A stretch of 64,000 bases of DNA. It comes from Lacticaseibacillus daqingensis (GTDB lineage: Bacteria; Bacillota; Bacilli; Lactobacillales; Lactobacillaceae). Shown in pieces: positions 41,928 to 51,189 of the stretch; within the stretch, counting starts at the first letter, position 1; the number at the start of each line of letters is the position of its first letter. Under the pieces are notes generated by a model. The model did no database searches and was not told where the DNA came from. It saw only the letters and a program-made list of their open reading frames with translations. A program made the position numbers and the translations under genes. The DNA is taken from contig NZ_RHOH01000011.1 of assembly GCF_003946115.1 (NCBI RefSeq), forward strand, positions 1 through 64,000, written 5' to 3'.

Positions 41928-42097
41928 TTGACGTCACCGCACCAAACCGGTATCATCGATCACAGACAAATACGCTATTGGGTTGGCCCGTCGTCGGGCG
42001 GCCGACCTAGGCACGCACACCACGATCGTAGGCACGGCGCATGAGCGCTGGAAGATCGTGGCGCGCGTGCCTTTTTGCTTAAAATTAGGAGGCACTA
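41928..42097 (+). promoter_or_regulatory. Promoter and attenuator-like leader of the LysE-type exporter
   Basis: TTGACG (41928-41933) and TATCAT (41951-41956) at 17-base spacing start a leader of about 135 bases. A first hairpin GGTTGGCC/GGCCGACC (41981-42007) is followed by a large terminator: GGCACGC.CCACGATC (42010-42027) with GATCGTGG..GCGTGCC (42054-42071) and TTTTTG, then the ribosome site TAGGAGG. The terminator precedes the gene, implying control by attenuation. No known riboswitch or T-box motif was recognised. Confidence 0.6.
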
Positions 42098-42724
42098 ATG
42101 TTATCTGTGTATCTTCGCGGCATGCTCATCAGCATCGCCCTCGTCAGCTCCATCGGCATGCAAAATCTCTTCGTCTTCAACAGTGCGATGAGCAACCGCT
42201 GGCGCCGCGCCATGCTGGTTGCCGCCTTCGTGTGGCTAGCGGACACCTGCCTGACCGTTGTCGCGTTCCTCGGGATGGGCGCCCTCATCAGCCAGAACCA
42301 GTGGCTCAAGCTGGTGATTTTACTGGCCGGTGGTGTCATTGTATGCTGGATGGGGATCGATATTTTTCGCAGTGCCAATCAAACCGATTACAGTCATGCC
42401 GGCGCCCCACTGCCGCTCAAGGTGGCCTTCACCAGCGCTTGGGCGGTGGCGTTCGCGAATCCGCAGGCGCTGATCGATACCAGCGTCTCGCTTGGCGCGA
42501 TGCGCAGCACGCTGAGCCACGGTGAAGTGGTGCCGTTTCTGCTTGGCATTTTGACCAGCACATTCTTGTGGTTCTTCGGCATCACACTGGTCATTAGCCT
42601 GCTGAAGGACCGACTCCCCAAGCGCTTGCTCGTGTGGGTCAACCTCCTGTCCGGCGCCATCGTCGCGATCTACGGCGCCGTGCTGATCTGGCAGGGCGTC
42701 CGACTGGGACTGCGGCTAATTTAA
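42098..42724 (+). CDS. LysE/ArgO-family amino acid exporter
   Basis: A 208-residue transporter with six predicted transmembrane helices. N-terminal MLISIALVSSIGMQNLFVFNSAM and the following WLADTCLTVVAFLGMGAL are typical of the LysE/YggA branch; AFANPQALIDTSVSLGAMRS is the second conserved loop. It exports a basic or other amino acid. Start follows TAGGAGGCACTA. The gene stands alone behind an attenuator-like leader, so it probably responds to a metabolite or tRNA signal. Confidence 0.9.
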   Translation: MLSVYLRGMLISIALVSSIGMQNLFVFNSAMSNRWRRAMLVAAFVWLADTCLTVVAFLGMGALISQNQWLKLVILLAGGVIVCWMGIDIFRSANQTDYSHAGAPLPLKVAFTSAWAVAFANPQALIDTSVSLGAMRSTLSHGEVVPFLLGILTSTFLWFFGITLVISLLKDRLPKRLLVWVNLLSGAIVAIYGAVLIWQGVRLGLRLI

Positions 42725-42741
42725 CGCGTCATGCGTCAATT

Positions 42742-42755
42742 ATTTCCCGGGCAAT
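42742..42755. promoter_or_regulatory. Noc-box-like sequence
   Basis: ATTTCCCGGGCAAT agrees with the B. subtilis Noc binding sequence ATTTCCCGGGAAAT at 13 of 14 positions. The reverse complement of the same 14-mer occurs at 46127. Confidence 0.5.
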
Positions 42756-42870
42756 TTTCTCTGCGCAATGATTTGGCTCCACTGTGCCACCCAAACGGCC
42801 CCGTTGCCCAACCATTTTGGCGGCAATCGGTCCCCATTTCGGCGATGATAATGGTAAGGAGGCGGTATCG

Positions 42871-43446
42871 ATGTACCTGAGCCAACAAATTCAAACGCAC
42901 CGCAAGTTGCTCGGCCTGTCGCAGGAAGCGCTGGCCACCAAAATCTATGTGTCTCGCCAAACCATCTCCAACTGGGAAACGGGCCGCAGTTACCCCGACG
43001 TTGAGAACCTGTTGCTGCTCAGCGTGCTGTTCGACCTCTCCTTAGATGAGCTCGTCAAAGGAGACGTGAAGATGATGAAAGAGTCAATTACCAATGTTGC
43101 ACTGACCCGCTTGGGCAAGCAAATGATCGGTTTCAGCTTGGCGGCCATTCTCTCGCTTGGCCCCTCGCTGTTCCTGCCCAGCCCATGGTGGGTCGTTGCC
43201 CCGATCGTCTTATGGGGACTGGCAATGGTCGCCGCCACACGCATTGAGCGGCTGAAGAAGCGCGCCAACGTGCAGACCTATAAGGAAGTGCTCACCCTAC
43301 TGCAAGGCGGCGATGTCGCAACGGTGCGCCGCCTGCGCAACCGGCGCAAGGATCGGTGGGCCAAGGCGTTGCTGGTGCTGGGCTTCGCCGCCGTGGCAGC
43401 GGTGCTCACGGTGCTAGTAATGTTACCGTATCTGCTTTCGCACTGA
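42871..43446 (+). CDS. XRE-family regulator with C-terminal membrane segments
   Basis: A 191-residue protein. Residues 1-65 are a Cro/CI helix-turn-helix (HRKLLGLSQEALATKIYVSRQTISNWETGRSYPDVENLLLL, SLDELVKGD). Two transmembrane helices follow (about 90-130) and another near the end (165-188). Such HTH-plus-membrane proteins are common in lactobacilli; role unknown, probably membrane-linked sensing. ATG 42871 follows AAGGAGGCGG. Convergent with purA, sharing a terminator. Confidence 0.85.
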   Translation: MYLSQQIQTHRKLLGLSQEALATKIYVSRQTISNWETGRSYPDVENLLLLSVLFDLSLDELVKGDVKMMKESITNVALTRLGKQMIGFSLAAILSLGPSLFLPSPWWVVAPIVLWGLAMVAATRIERLKKRANVQTYKEVLTLLQGGDVATVRRLRNRRKDRWAKALLVLGFAAVAAVLTVLVMLPYLLSH

Positions 43447-43447
43447 G

Positions 43448-43485
43448 CGCAAAAAAAGAGGCGATCACTCGCCTCTTTTTTTGCG
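43448..43485. terminator. Bidirectional terminator between XRE gene and purA
   Basis: GCAAAAAAAGAGGCGA and TCGCCTCTTTTTTTGC with a 4-base loop; serves both convergent genes. Confidence 0.85.
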
Positions 43486-43487
43486 TC

Positions 43488-44777
43488 TTACAGCTTATCC
43501 CAGATATTCGCCAGAATATTGGTCTGTTCGCGGTCAGGACCAACGGAGAACGTCAGCAGGTCCACGCCTATCAGCTCAGCGACGCGGTTGACGTAGTTGC
43601 GCGCAGCTTCCGGCAGGTCGGCCAGGGTCTTGGCGGCGGTGATGTCGTCGTCCCAGCCTGGCAGCTCTTCGTAAACCGGCTGGCACTGCGCCAGTTCTTT
43701 GAGAGAAGCCGGGTAACGCTTGATGATCTCGCCGTTCAGCTCGTAGCCCGTGCAGATCTTGATGGTCTTGAGACCCGTCAGAACGTCCACGGAGTTCAGG
43801 CAGAGGTCAGTGACCCCGGCCACGCGGCAGGCATGGCGGACAACCACCGCATCAAACCAGCCAATGCGGCGTGGGCGACCGGTGACGGTGCCGTACTCGT
43901 GGCCGGCTTCACGGATAAAGTCGCCGTCTGCGTCGAACAGTTCGGTTGGGAAAGGCCCGTCACCGACGCGGGAGGTGTAGGCCTTGGCCACACCCGCCAC
44001 GCGATCGATGTGGCTGGCACCGACCCCAGTCCCGGTGGCGACCCCACCAGCTGGGTTGGAGCTGGTCACGAATGGGTAGGTCCCTTGATCGATGTCGAGC
44101 ATCGTCCCCTGCGCGCCTTCAAACAGAATGTTTTCGCCTTGTTCGAGCGCATCGTTCAACAGGACCGTGGTGTCGCACACGTACGGCTTAAGCTGTTGAC
44201 CATAGGCGTAGTATTCCTCGAAAATGTCATCGAATTCGAGCGGCTCAACCCCGTAGATCTTGGTGAACAGCTTGTTTTTCTCCGCCAGGTTCGCGCGCAG
44301 CTTGGTCTCGAAGGTGTCGCGTTCCAACAGATCCGCGATGCGGATGCCGACGCGCGCGGCCTTGTCCATGTAGGCCGGGCCGATGCCGCGGTTGGTCGTA
44401 CCGATTTTGTCATCGCCCTTGCTGGCCTCTTGGGCCTTGTCGAGGGCGATGTGGTAAGGCAAAATCACGTGCGCGCGGTCGGACACGCGCAGGTTGGCGC
44501 CTTCAACGCCTTGGGCCTTCAGGGTGGCGAGCTCGGTCACCAGGCTCTTCGGGTTGACCACGACGCCGTTGCCGATCACGGACAACTGGTGCGCGTGCAG
44601 GATCCCGGACGGAATCAGGCGCAACTTGTAGACGACGCCATCGCTGTGGATGGTGTGGCCGGCGTTATCACCGCCTTGGTACCGGCTGATGATGTTGGCG
44701 CCTTGGCTGAGAAAGTCGGTGATCTTCCCTTTCCCTTCGTCGCCCCACTGCGTGCCTACGATAACTACTGTCCCCAT
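43488..44777 (-). CDS. purA: Adenylosuccinate synthetase
   Basis: A 429-residue enzyme of AMP synthesis (IMP, aspartate and GTP to adenylosuccinate). Signature [19 protein letters not shown] at the start, [24 protein letters not shown] and [17 protein letters not shown]. Normal length. Start follows GAGCGGTTAAAC. PurBox-like sequences lie about 80 bases upstream. purA near dnaB/rplI/gdpP is a common origin-proximal arrangement. Confidence 0.98.
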   Translation of the reverse strand: MGTVVIVGTQWGDEGKGKITDFLSQGANIISRYQGGDNAGHTIHSDGVVYKLRLIPSGILHAHQLSVIGNGVVVNPKSLVTELATLKAQGVEGANLRVSDRAHVILPYHIALDKAQEASKGDDKIGTTNRGIGPAYMDKAARVGIRIADLLERDTFETKLRANLAEKNKLFTKIYGVEPLEFDDIFEEYYAYGQQLKPYVCDTTVLLNDALEQGENILFEGAQGTMLDIDQGTYPFVTSSNPAGGVATGTGVGASHIDRVAGVAKAYTSRVGDGPFPTELFDADGDFIREAGHEYGTVTGRPRRIGWFDAVVVRHACRVAGVTDLCLNSVDVLTGLKTIKICTGYELNGEIIKRYPASLKELAQCQPVYEELPGWDDDITAAKTLADLPEAARNYVNRVAELIGVDLLTFSVGPDREQTNILANIWDKL

Positions 44778-44852
44778 GTTTAACCGCTCCTTCGTGTGTT
44801 TTCGCTAACTGCCACTAGCTATTCTAACAACAAGCCTGACATTGCACAAGTA

Positions 44853-44880
44853 AAATCCGAATAATGATTTTCGAATCGAA
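44853..44880. promoter_or_regulatory. PurBox-like sites upstream of purA
   Basis: AAATCCGAATAAT (44853-44865) matches AWWWCCGAACWWT at 12 of 13 positions; GATTTTCGAATCG follows at once. A PurR-type regulator would bind a pair of such boxes. Confidence 0.45.
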
Positions 44881-44890
44881 TCATGCACAA

Positions 44891-44926
44891 TAAAAACCCG
44901 AACGATAATCGCTCGGGTTTTCTTTT
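44891..44926 (-). terminator. Terminator after the four-repeat hypothetical gene
   Basis: AAAACCCGA and TCGGGTTTT with T-runs on both strands; 20 bases after the stop at 44946. Confidence 0.75.
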
Positions 44927-44945
44927 TCATTGAAATAGCCGAATT

Positions 44946-46100
44946 CTAACGACCGCTGTGCAGGCGCGCCTCTTGCAGGTATGCGTAGACGTGCCCGAAC
45001 GCGAGCTCCTGCACGGCGCCGAAGCTCAGCGTCTCGTCCTCGTCCGTGTCATCAGCATGCATCACGAAGGTCGTGCCGGTCACGTTGCGCGGCACGCCCA
45101 TGTACTGCGCGCCGGCCTCCTTGGTGCGCACGCGGATCACGCGGTCGAACGCCGCAGCCTCGCCGACCAGGCTGACGAAAAGGTCGGACCCAGCGTCGAA
45201 CTCGCGGTCGGCGTTCAGCACCGGCTGTTTCTCCAGGTGGTGCGCCGTCATCCACGCCGTGTACGCGCCGATAGTTTGCAAGTAGTCGCTCGCCAACGTC
45301 ACGCTTTGCAGGCCGGTCAGCCGCAAGACCACGTACCCACCGAACTGGCCGGCCATATCCCGCAGCTGCAGGACAACGACCGTTGGGTTGACCGCCAGCA
45401 CCCGGCCGACGTAAAACTGCGCGGCGTTGCCCTGCGGCATCACCGCCACCAGCTGCCCGCTGACCTGCGCGTCACTTAAAATGGCCGCCAACTGCCCGTC
45501 ATTTTGGTGAATGTCGGTGCGCACGTGCTGCAGCTGATCACGGTTTTGCACCACGGTGGTTTCCAAGTGCAGCTCCAGGCCCTGGAACTCGATGACGAGC
45601 ACGTCCGTGAAATCGACCTGCAAATAGCGCACGTCCGTGTAATTGAACTTGTTGAACACCGCCAGCGTGAACCGGTCTGCCGCCACCGCGGTGACCTGGC
45701 CTTCAAGGTAGGCGTCATCATCGGCCAGCATCACCAGGATCACCTCCTGGCTTTGGTGCGCCTGCGCCGCGAGCTGACCGATCAGGTCACGGGTCGGGTC
45801 GAACGCATACGGGTGCGCGGGCGCAGGCAGCGCGATGAAGTGCCGGTCTTCTGCGACTTCGATGCGAAATGTCATATCATCGAGGTCATCGCCAGCAAAT
45901 TCGACCTGGTCAATGGCGGTGAAGCTGATGAGGACGGACCCATCCGCCAAACCGGCATCGTTGTACGTCGACAGCACGACACTGGTTTTGCCCAGCACCT
46001 GCACGTACCCCGTATAAAAATCCTCGGTGTCGCGTTGGTACACATTGATCAGCAGCTGCTCGTTCAGCGCCGCCATAAGACTCATTAGGATGGCATCCAA
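44946..46100 (-). CDS. Hypothetical protein built of four beta-rich repeats
   Basis: A 384-residue protein with no recognised family. It appears to consist of four units of 80-100 residues, each with the pattern hydrophobic strand - G-x-V - strand - acidic loop - V-L/V-x-F: LINVYQRDTEDFYTGYVQVL, VILVMLADDDAYLEGQVTAV, GQLVAVMPQGNAAQFYVGRV and DLFVSLVGEAAAFDRVI. This suggests tandem Sm-like or SH3-like barrels. Acidic, soluble, no signal. The TTG at 46100 follows AAGGAGG at seven-base spacing and is the likely start. It lies between purA and dnaB. Confidence 0.75.
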   Translation of the reverse strand: MDAILMSLMAALNEQLLINVYQRDTEDFYTGYVQVLGKTSVVLSTYNDAGLADGSVLISFTAIDQVEFAGDDLDDMTFRIEVAEDRHFIALPAPAHPYAFDPTRDLIGQLAAQAHQSQEVILVMLADDDAYLEGQVTAVAADRFTLAVFNKFNYTDVRYLQVDFTDVLVIEFQGLELHLETTVVQNRDQLQHVRTDIHQNDGQLAAILSDAQVSGQLVAVMPQGNAAQFYVGRVLAVNPTVVVLQLRDMAGQFGGYVVLRLTGLQSVTLASDYLQTIGAYTAWMTAHHLEKQPVLNADREFDAGSDLFVSLVGEAAAFDRVIRVRTKEAGAQYMGVPRNVTGTTFVMHADDTDEDETLSFGAVQELAFGHVYAYLQEARLHSGR

Positions 46101-46126
46101 GGCGCATCCTCCTTCTAGTTTTTGTA

Positions 46127-46140
46127 TTGCCCGGGAAATA
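46127..46140. promoter_or_regulatory. Noc-box-like sequence (second copy)
   Basis: ATTGCCCGGGAAAT, the exact reverse complement of the site at 42742; 13 of 14 bases agree with the Noc box. Confidence 0.5.
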
Positions 46141-46146
46141 TAGTGG

Positions 46147-46299
46147 TGCGTGCTTACTTCTTTCCGGTCTTCGTCGAGCTACGCAAAGCAACGCAGGTGC
46201 ATCTAGCTACGCCAAGTCACTTGGGGCCGAGAACGCCCCAAGCGCCTCGGCTAGGCTAGGCTAGCTGACCTGCTAAGTGCGCTTTGCTTCGCTCTGGTT
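46147..46299 (+). repeat. Mosaic intergenic repeat, copy 5
   Basis: CTTTCCGGTCTTCGTCGAG, CTACGCAAAGCAACGCAG, hairpin TTGGGGC/GCCCCAA, GGCTAGGCTAGCTGACC, CTGCTAAGTGCGCTTTGC and the end CGCTCTGGTT directly before the dnaB stop codon. It is the shortest complete copy. Confidence 0.7.
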
Positions 46300-47688
46300 C
46301 TACTGTCCCGGCACGTATGCGATCGAGCTGAACTTGTTGTAGGACTTCACGAACAGCAGCTTGACGGTGCCGCGCGCGCCGGAACGGTTCTTTTCGATGA
46401 TGACTTCCACGGGGCCGACGTTTTCGTCGTCCTCCGAGTGGTCGTTTTCGTCTTCGCCGTCGCCATCGGGGTCACGGTAGTAGTCGTCACGGTACAAGAA
46501 CGCCACGATGTCGGCATCCTGCTCGATCGAGCCGGATTCACGAATGTCAGACAGCACCGGCCGCTTGTCCTGACGCTGCTCAACGCCACGGGACAGCTGG
46601 GACAGCGCAATCACAGGGCAGTGCAGTTCCTTGGCCAGCTTTTTGAGCTGGCGGGAAATCGCGCTGACTTCCTGCTGGCGACTTTCCTGACCGGAGCCTT
46701 CGATCAGCTGCAGGTAATCGATGACGACCAGACCCAGCGGACTGTCGGTGTGCTCGTGCTCTTTTTGCAGCTTAAGGCACTGAGAGCGGATCTGGGCGAC
46801 GCGGACGCCGGGGGTGTCATCGATGTAAATGCTGGCCTGGCTCAGGCTGCCCATGGCGATGATGAGGTGTTGCCACTCCTCCTCGCTGAGCTGGCCGGTG
46901 CGCAGGTGGCCGGCGTCGATGCTTCCCTCGGCGCACAGCATGCGGTTGACGAGGGACTCGGCGCCCATTTCCAGGGAAAACATGGCGACCGTCTTGCCAG
47001 TCTTGGTGCCGACGTTCTGTGCGATGTTCAGCACAAAAGCTGTTTTCCCAACCGCCGGGCGCGCGGCAAGGATGATCAGCTCGTCTTCGTGCAGGCCGGT
47101 GGTAATTTTATCGAGGTCCTTGAAGCCGGTCGGCAGGCCGGTGATCTCCTGATCATTCTGGTAGAGTTTGTCGATCTCTTCCATCGTGGTGTTAAGGACT
47201 TCTTTGATCGGGCGAAAACCGGACCGGTTGCTACCATCGCTGACCGCCATGATGGACGACTCGGCGTTTTCCACCAGCCCCGGCACATCGGACTGCTCGT
47301 CGTAGGCCTGCTGGATGATTTTCTCAGAGGCTTCGATCAGCCGGCGCAGCTGCGCCTTTTCCGCCACGATTTTGGCATAGTAGACGACGTTAGCCGCGGT
47401 CGGCACGGCGTCGGCCAGCACGATCAGGTACGGCATGCCGCCGATGTCGTCAAGCTGGTTGTGCCCATCGAGGTACTCGGACACGGTCAGCGGATCGATG
47501 GCGTCGCCACGGTCGGACAGCTCGTTCATCGCGTGGAACACCAGCTGGTGGGCGCGCTTGTAGAAGTCGCCTTCCATCAGGTACTCGGCCGCATCGATCA
47601 GGGTGTTGGGCGTGAGAAAAATGCCCCCAAGGACGGCTTGTTCTGCTTCAATGTTCGCCGGCGGCATGCGCCTGATCTGATTGTCCAT
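46300..47688 (-). CDS. dnaB: Replicative DNA helicase
   Basis: A 462-residue hexameric helicase (DnaC in Bacillus naming). N-terminal domain MPPANIEAEQAVLGGIFL, Walker A ILAARPAVGKTAFVLNIAQ (about residue 205), and C-terminal motifs IDYLQLIEGSG, ISRQLKKLAKELHCPVIALSQLSR and RESGSIEQDADIVAFLYRDDYY. Between residues 418 and 432 is an acidic insert (DPDGDGEDENDHSEDDENV). Start follows AGGAGGG. Downstream of rplI and gdpP in the usual order. Confidence 0.97.
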   Translation of the reverse strand: MDNQIRRMPPANIEAEQAVLGGIFLTPNTLIDAAEYLMEGDFYKRAHQLVFHAMNELSDRGDAIDPLTVSEYLDGHNQLDDIGGMPYLIVLADAVPTAANVVYYAKIVAEKAQLRRLIEASEKIIQQAYDEQSDVPGLVENAESSIMAVSDGSNRSGFRPIKEVLNTTMEEIDKLYQNDQEITGLPTGFKDLDKITTGLHEDELIILAARPAVGKTAFVLNIAQNVGTKTGKTVAMFSLEMGAESLVNRMLCAEGSIDAGHLRTGQLSEEEWQHLIIAMGSLSQASIYIDDTPGVRVAQIRSQCLKLQKEHEHTDSPLGLVVIDYLQLIEGSGQESRQQEVSAISRQLKKLAKELHCPVIALSQLSRGVEQRQDKRPVLSDIRESGSIEQDADIVAFLYRDDYYRDPDGDGEDENDHSEDDENVGPVEVIIEKNRSGARGTVKLLFVKSYNKFSSIAYVPGQ

Positions 47689-47769
47689 GGGTCACCCTCC
47701 TGTGGTTTGCGTTGCATCCTATATAGTGTAGTAGATTTGACCGGTTGGCGCAACGGGCGCGACTGCATC

Positions 47770-47803
47770 AAAAAAGCGGTTGTGCTGTGTCCGCAACAAC
47801 CGC
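47770..47803 (-). terminator. Terminator of rplI
   Basis: Minus strand GCGGTTGT, 12-base loop, ACAACCGC followed by TTTTTTG, eight bases after the rplI stop. It separates rplI from dnaB. Confidence 0.8.
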
Positions 47804-47810
47804 TCGTGAT

Positions 47811-48266
47811 TTATTTCTGCTCGGTAATATGCACGCGAATATTGGCCTCAACCCCCGGGTACAGGGTCACCTTGACGTTGCGGTAGCCGAGCGCCTTGAT
47901 CGGCTCTGGCAGGTCCATCTTGCGCTTGTCGACCTTGATCTGGTACTGCTTCTCCAGCGCCTGGGCGATCTGCTTGGACGGGATGGAGCCGAACAGGCGG
48001 GAATCCTCACCGGCCTTGCTTTGGATCTGCACGACGGTTTTGTCATCTTCGAGCTGGGCCTTAAGGGTTTCCGCGGCGGCTTTGGCTTCAGCCTCCTTCT
48101 TGGCTTCCAGCTTTTGCTGACCGCGCAGGGCGCTCATGGCCTGCGGTGTGGCAGGCTTGGCCTTACCGGTTTTGATCAGGAAGTTCTGGCCGTAGCCGTC
48201 TGGGACTTCCTTGACTTCGCCGCGCTTGCCTTTGCCGCGGACATCTTGGGTAAAAATCACTTTCAT
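47811..48266 (-). CDS. rplI: 50S ribosomal protein L9
   Basis: A 151-residue ribosomal protein. N-terminal domain [20 protein letters not shown] and [15 protein letters not shown], long connecting helix ([20 protein letters not shown]) and C-terminal domain [18 protein letters not shown]...[15 protein letters not shown]. Normal length. It follows gdpP by 17 bases; start after AGAAAGAAGGATTAAC. Confidence 0.98.
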   Translation of the reverse strand: MKVIFTQDVRGKGKRGEVKEVPDGYGQNFLIKTGKAKPATPQAMSALRGQQKLEAKKEAEAKAAAETLKAQLEDDKTVVQIQSKAGEDSRLFGSIPSKQIAQALEKQYQIKVDKRKMDLPEPIKALGYRNVKVTLYPGVEANIRVHITEQK

Positions 48267-48283
48267 GTTAATCCTTCTTTCTT

Positions 48284-50284
48284 CTAATCCTGGGCGGCCG
48301 CGATCGCCTGCTCAAGCATCTCACGCACTTCCTGCACCGTGTGCCCACTGATCTGGGTCGCGGCATTGCTGAGGTGGCCGCCGCCGCCGAGCTCCTCCAT
48401 CACGCGCTGCACGTTGACATCCCCGAGGCTGCGCGCGGAGATGCCGACCGAATCCTGGGTGCGGCGAGTGATGACAAAACTCGCGTCGATGCCGTCCAGC
48501 TGAAGCAGGGTGTCGGCCGCCTGGGCCGCGATCACCGGATCGTACAGCTTCGCTTCTTCACCAGTACATAATGCCATACTTGGCGCGATCATTTCAATTG
48601 TGTCGATGAGGTGATTCTTTTGGATGTAGTTGCCGATGTTTTCCTTCAGCAGGTTCTGGGTCATCAGGCCGTCCGCGCCGTTACTGCGCAGGTAGCTGGC
48701 CGCGTCAAACGTGCGGGTGCCGGTGCGTAGGGAGAAGTTCTTGGTGTCCACGGTGATACCGGCCAGCATCGCGGTGGCCTCCAGCTTATTGAGGGCCGGT
48801 GCGCCAGTCGGCTGGTACTCGAACATCTCGGTGATCAGCTCACACGTTGAGCTGGCGTACGGCTCGATGTAGACGAGCATCGGGTTTTCGGGGAACTCCT
48901 CGCCGCGGCGGTGGTGGTCAATGATGACCGTGCGCGCCGACAGCTTTTGGTACAGCGCGGGGGCTGCTGTGATGGAGGCCTTGGAGTGGTCCACCAGGAT
49001 CAGCAGGCTCTTATCGGTGGCCTGGGCCAGCGCCGCCTCGGGGGTGACCACGGCGTTGGCGATCTCGGGATCCTGTCCCACCGCCGTCATCAGGCGCTCC
49101 ACGTCGGTGTGCAGGTTGGTCGGGTCAACGACCACATAGCAGTCCTTGCCGTTCATCTGCGCGATGCGCCGAATGCCCAGCCCAGCCCCGATCGCGTCCA
49201 TATCCGGGCGCGCGTGGCCGACAACGAAAACCTTGTCCGTCTGCTTGAACAGCTCCTGCAGGGCCTGGGCGATCATGCGCGCGCGAACGCGGGTGCGCTT
49301 TTCCATCGGATTGGTTTTGCCGCCGTAAAAACGCGCCTGCGCGCCTTTTTCCCGGACGACGACTTGGTCCCCGCCGCGGCCCAGCGCCAGGTCCAGGTTG
49401 GACTGGCTGGTGACCGCCAGCTGGGAAAGGTCATCCTCGCCGTATGCGATCCCGATGGACAGCGTCAGCGGGAAGTTTTGCTTGGAGGTCTGCTCGCGGA
49501 TGGTGTCGAGGATCTTGAACTTGTTCTGCTCGACTGCCAGCAGCGAGTCCACGTAGCTGATCAGGATGAAGCGATCGGCCGCCACGCGCTTGACGAACAT
49601 GTCAAACTCGGCCGCCCAGTGGCTCATCGTGTTGGTGACGTAGCTGTTCAGGTTAGTGACGGTTTGGTCATCCATCGTCTGAGTGATCTCGTCGTAGTTA
49701 TCGAGGAACACCTGACCGATCGCCAGCCGCCGCCCCATCGCCGCCTTTTCGATCTTGGCGTAGCGCGTGATGTCCATCAAGTAGACGACGCCGATGCTTT
49801 TTTGAATCGTCATCTCGAACTCGTGCGCGCCCCACGTGATCGTGCGCAGGGTGCTGTCGTCTTGATTGGCGGCGATCAGCTTCGCGAGGTCGGGGTCGAC
49901 CGTGCTCAGCGACTGGCCAAGCAGCTCGGCATCACCGAAGTACTGCTGGAGGTAGGGGTTCGCCCACTCGATCTCGAGCTGCTCATTGTAGATCAAGATC
50001 CCCACCGGCATCTTGATCAGAGCTTCCTGCTCCCCGCGCTTGATGCGGTACGCAAGGTTAGAGATGTAGCGCGTGGTGTTGTCGGTAATGCGAGCCAGCG
50101 CAAAGAAGGTCGCGATCATCAAGCCGACGAGGAACACGAAAAGGACCAACGCTAGCCACGGCCGGATGAACGCGGCAACGACCACGTCGATCAACGCCAG
50201 ACCGCCCATGATGGCAACGATCCAGCGCAGTCGCACGTCTTCTAGAAAGGCCGGTAACTTGATCCGGGCCAAGAGTTTTTTCAC
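48284..50284 (-). CDS. gdpP: Cyclic-di-AMP phosphodiesterase GdpP
   Basis: A 666-residue membrane phosphodiesterase that degrades c-di-AMP to pApA. Two N-terminal transmembrane helices (about 15-60), PAS-like domain (80-150), degenerate GGDEF (170-300), DHH domain with [28 protein letters not shown] and [14 protein letters not shown], and DHHA1 with [14 protein letters not shown]. Start is GTG 50284 with a GTGAGCGA-type site. c-di-AMP controls potassium transport in Firmicutes, and KtrAB is encoded 8 kb away. Confidence 0.96.
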   Translation of the reverse strand: MKKLLARIKLPAFLEDVRLRWIVAIMGGLALIDVVVAAFIRPWLALVLFVFLVGLMIATFFALARITDNTTRYISNLAYRIKRGEQEALIKMPVGILIYNEQLEIEWANPYLQQYFGDAELLGQSLSTVDPDLAKLIAANQDDSTLRTITWGAHEFEMTIQKSIGVVYLMDITRYAKIEKAAMGRRLAIGQVFLDNYDEITQTMDDQTVTNLNSYVTNTMSHWAAEFDMFVKRVAADRFILISYVDSLLAVEQNKFKILDTIREQTSKQNFPLTLSIGIAYGEDDLSQLAVTSQSNLDLALGRGGDQVVVREKGAQARFYGGKTNPMEKRTRVRARMIAQALQELFKQTDKVFVVGHARPDMDAIGAGLGIRRIAQMNGKDCYVVVDPTNLHTDVERLMTAVGQDPEIANAVVTPEAALAQATDKSLLILVDHSKASITAAPALYQKLSARTVIIDHHRRGEEFPENPMLVYIEPYASSTCELITEMFEYQPTGAPALNKLEATAMLAGITVDTKNFSLRTGTRTFDAASYLRSNGADGLMTQNLLKENIGNYIQKNHLIDTIEMIAPSMALCTGEEAKLYDPVIAAQAADTLLQLDGIDASFVITRRTQDSVGISARSLGDVNVQRVMEELGGGGHLSNAATQISGHTVQEVREMLEQAIAAAQD

Positions 50285-50434
50285 AATTTTTCGCTCACTT
50301 TCACATGGCGCCTAGGCGCTGCGTGCTAGGGTTAAAGAATTCTTAACCATTCTACCACATCGGCCCGCGCGGCGCGTTGACGGCGGGGCGGCCAGACGCC
50401 TATGATAACCCTAAACCCTACCTGGAGGCCCCTG

Positions 50435-51037
50435 ATGACAACCATTCCCGACTTCATGACCCGCGACACCGCCTACTGGTCCAACCAATTCGACATTCCG
50501 CCCGCCCTTCAGCGCACCGCCAAAACGCTGTGCTGGGAATACAACCAGACCCGCCCCGATGCGGCGGACGAACGGCGCGCGCTGCTGACCCAGCTGCTAG
50601 GCACCAGCACCGCCCAAACCTTCATCGAGCCGACATTTCACTGCGACTACGGCTTCAACATTTACAGCCACGGCCTTTTAGTGATGAACTACAACTGCAG
50701 CGTGCTGGACACCAGCCCGGTACACCTGGGGGACGGTGTCTTCATCGCGCCCAACGTCTGCCTCGCCTGTCCGGGTCACGCCGCCTTGGCCGACCAGCGC
50801 GCAGCCGGCATCGGCTACTCCGCCCCGATCACGCTCGAAGATAACGTGTGGCTCGGCGCCAACGTCGTGGTGCTGGGCGGCGTCACGATCGGCGCCGGTA
50901 GCATTATCGGGGCCGGTAGCGTCGTCACCCGCGACATTCCCGCCGGCGTCATCGCCGTGGGCAGTCCCTGCAAGGTCGTGCGGCCGATCACCGAGGCGGA
51001 CCGACTGACGTTGCCAGCGGATCATCGATTAGCGTAG
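50435..51037 (+). CDS. Sugar O-acetyltransferase (maltose/galactoside acetyltransferase family)
   Basis: A 200-residue left-handed beta-helix acetyltransferase. N-terminal Mac domain (FMTRDTAYWSNQFDIPPALQRTAKTLCWEYN), then hexapeptide repeats FHCDYGFNIYSHGLLVMNYNCSVLD, HLGDGVFIAPNVCLACPGH and ITLEDNVWLGANVVVLGGVTIGAGSIIGAGSVVTRDIP. The catalytic His is in CPGHAALAD. It acetylates sugars with acetyl-CoA. ATG 50435 follows CTGGAGG. Monocistronic, terminator downstream. Confidence 0.93.
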   Translation: MTTIPDFMTRDTAYWSNQFDIPPALQRTAKTLCWEYNQTRPDAADERRALLTQLLGTSTAQTFIEPTFHCDYGFNIYSHGLLVMNYNCSVLDTSPVHLGDGVFIAPNVCLACPGHAALADQRAAGIGYSAPITLEDNVWLGANVVVLGGVTIGAGSIIGAGSVVTRDIPAGVIAVGSPCKVVRPITEADRLTLPADHRLA

Positions 51038-51096
51038 CCCCCCACTTTTGCGGGATTTTAACCCACCAATTGTCTTTCTACCACCATAATAGCCGC

Positions 51097-51142
51097 AAAA
51101 AAGCATCCAGTTTGGGATTCAATCTCTAATCTGGATGCTTTT
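51097..51142. terminator. Bidirectional terminator
   Basis: AAAAGCATCCAG and CTGGATGCTTTT around a 20-base loop, with T-runs on both strands; between convergent genes. Confidence 0.8.
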
Positions 51143-51189
51143 CAGTTGTCATACTTCTCGTGGCCAGCGCCGCCCCCTGCCGAGTGCCT

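Noticed and set aside
41461-41937. 158-codon minus-strand frame over the toxin region
   Set aside because: It spans two terminators and a promoter and is a different frame from the 27-residue toxin; composition is not protein-like.
41823-42044. Frame starting in the candidate small RNA
   Set aside because: It would read through a strong terminator and the next promoter; no ribosome site.
46438-50155. Long plus-strand frames opposite dnaB and gdpP
   Set aside because: Antisense artefacts; the opposite strand holds unmistakable housekeeping genes.
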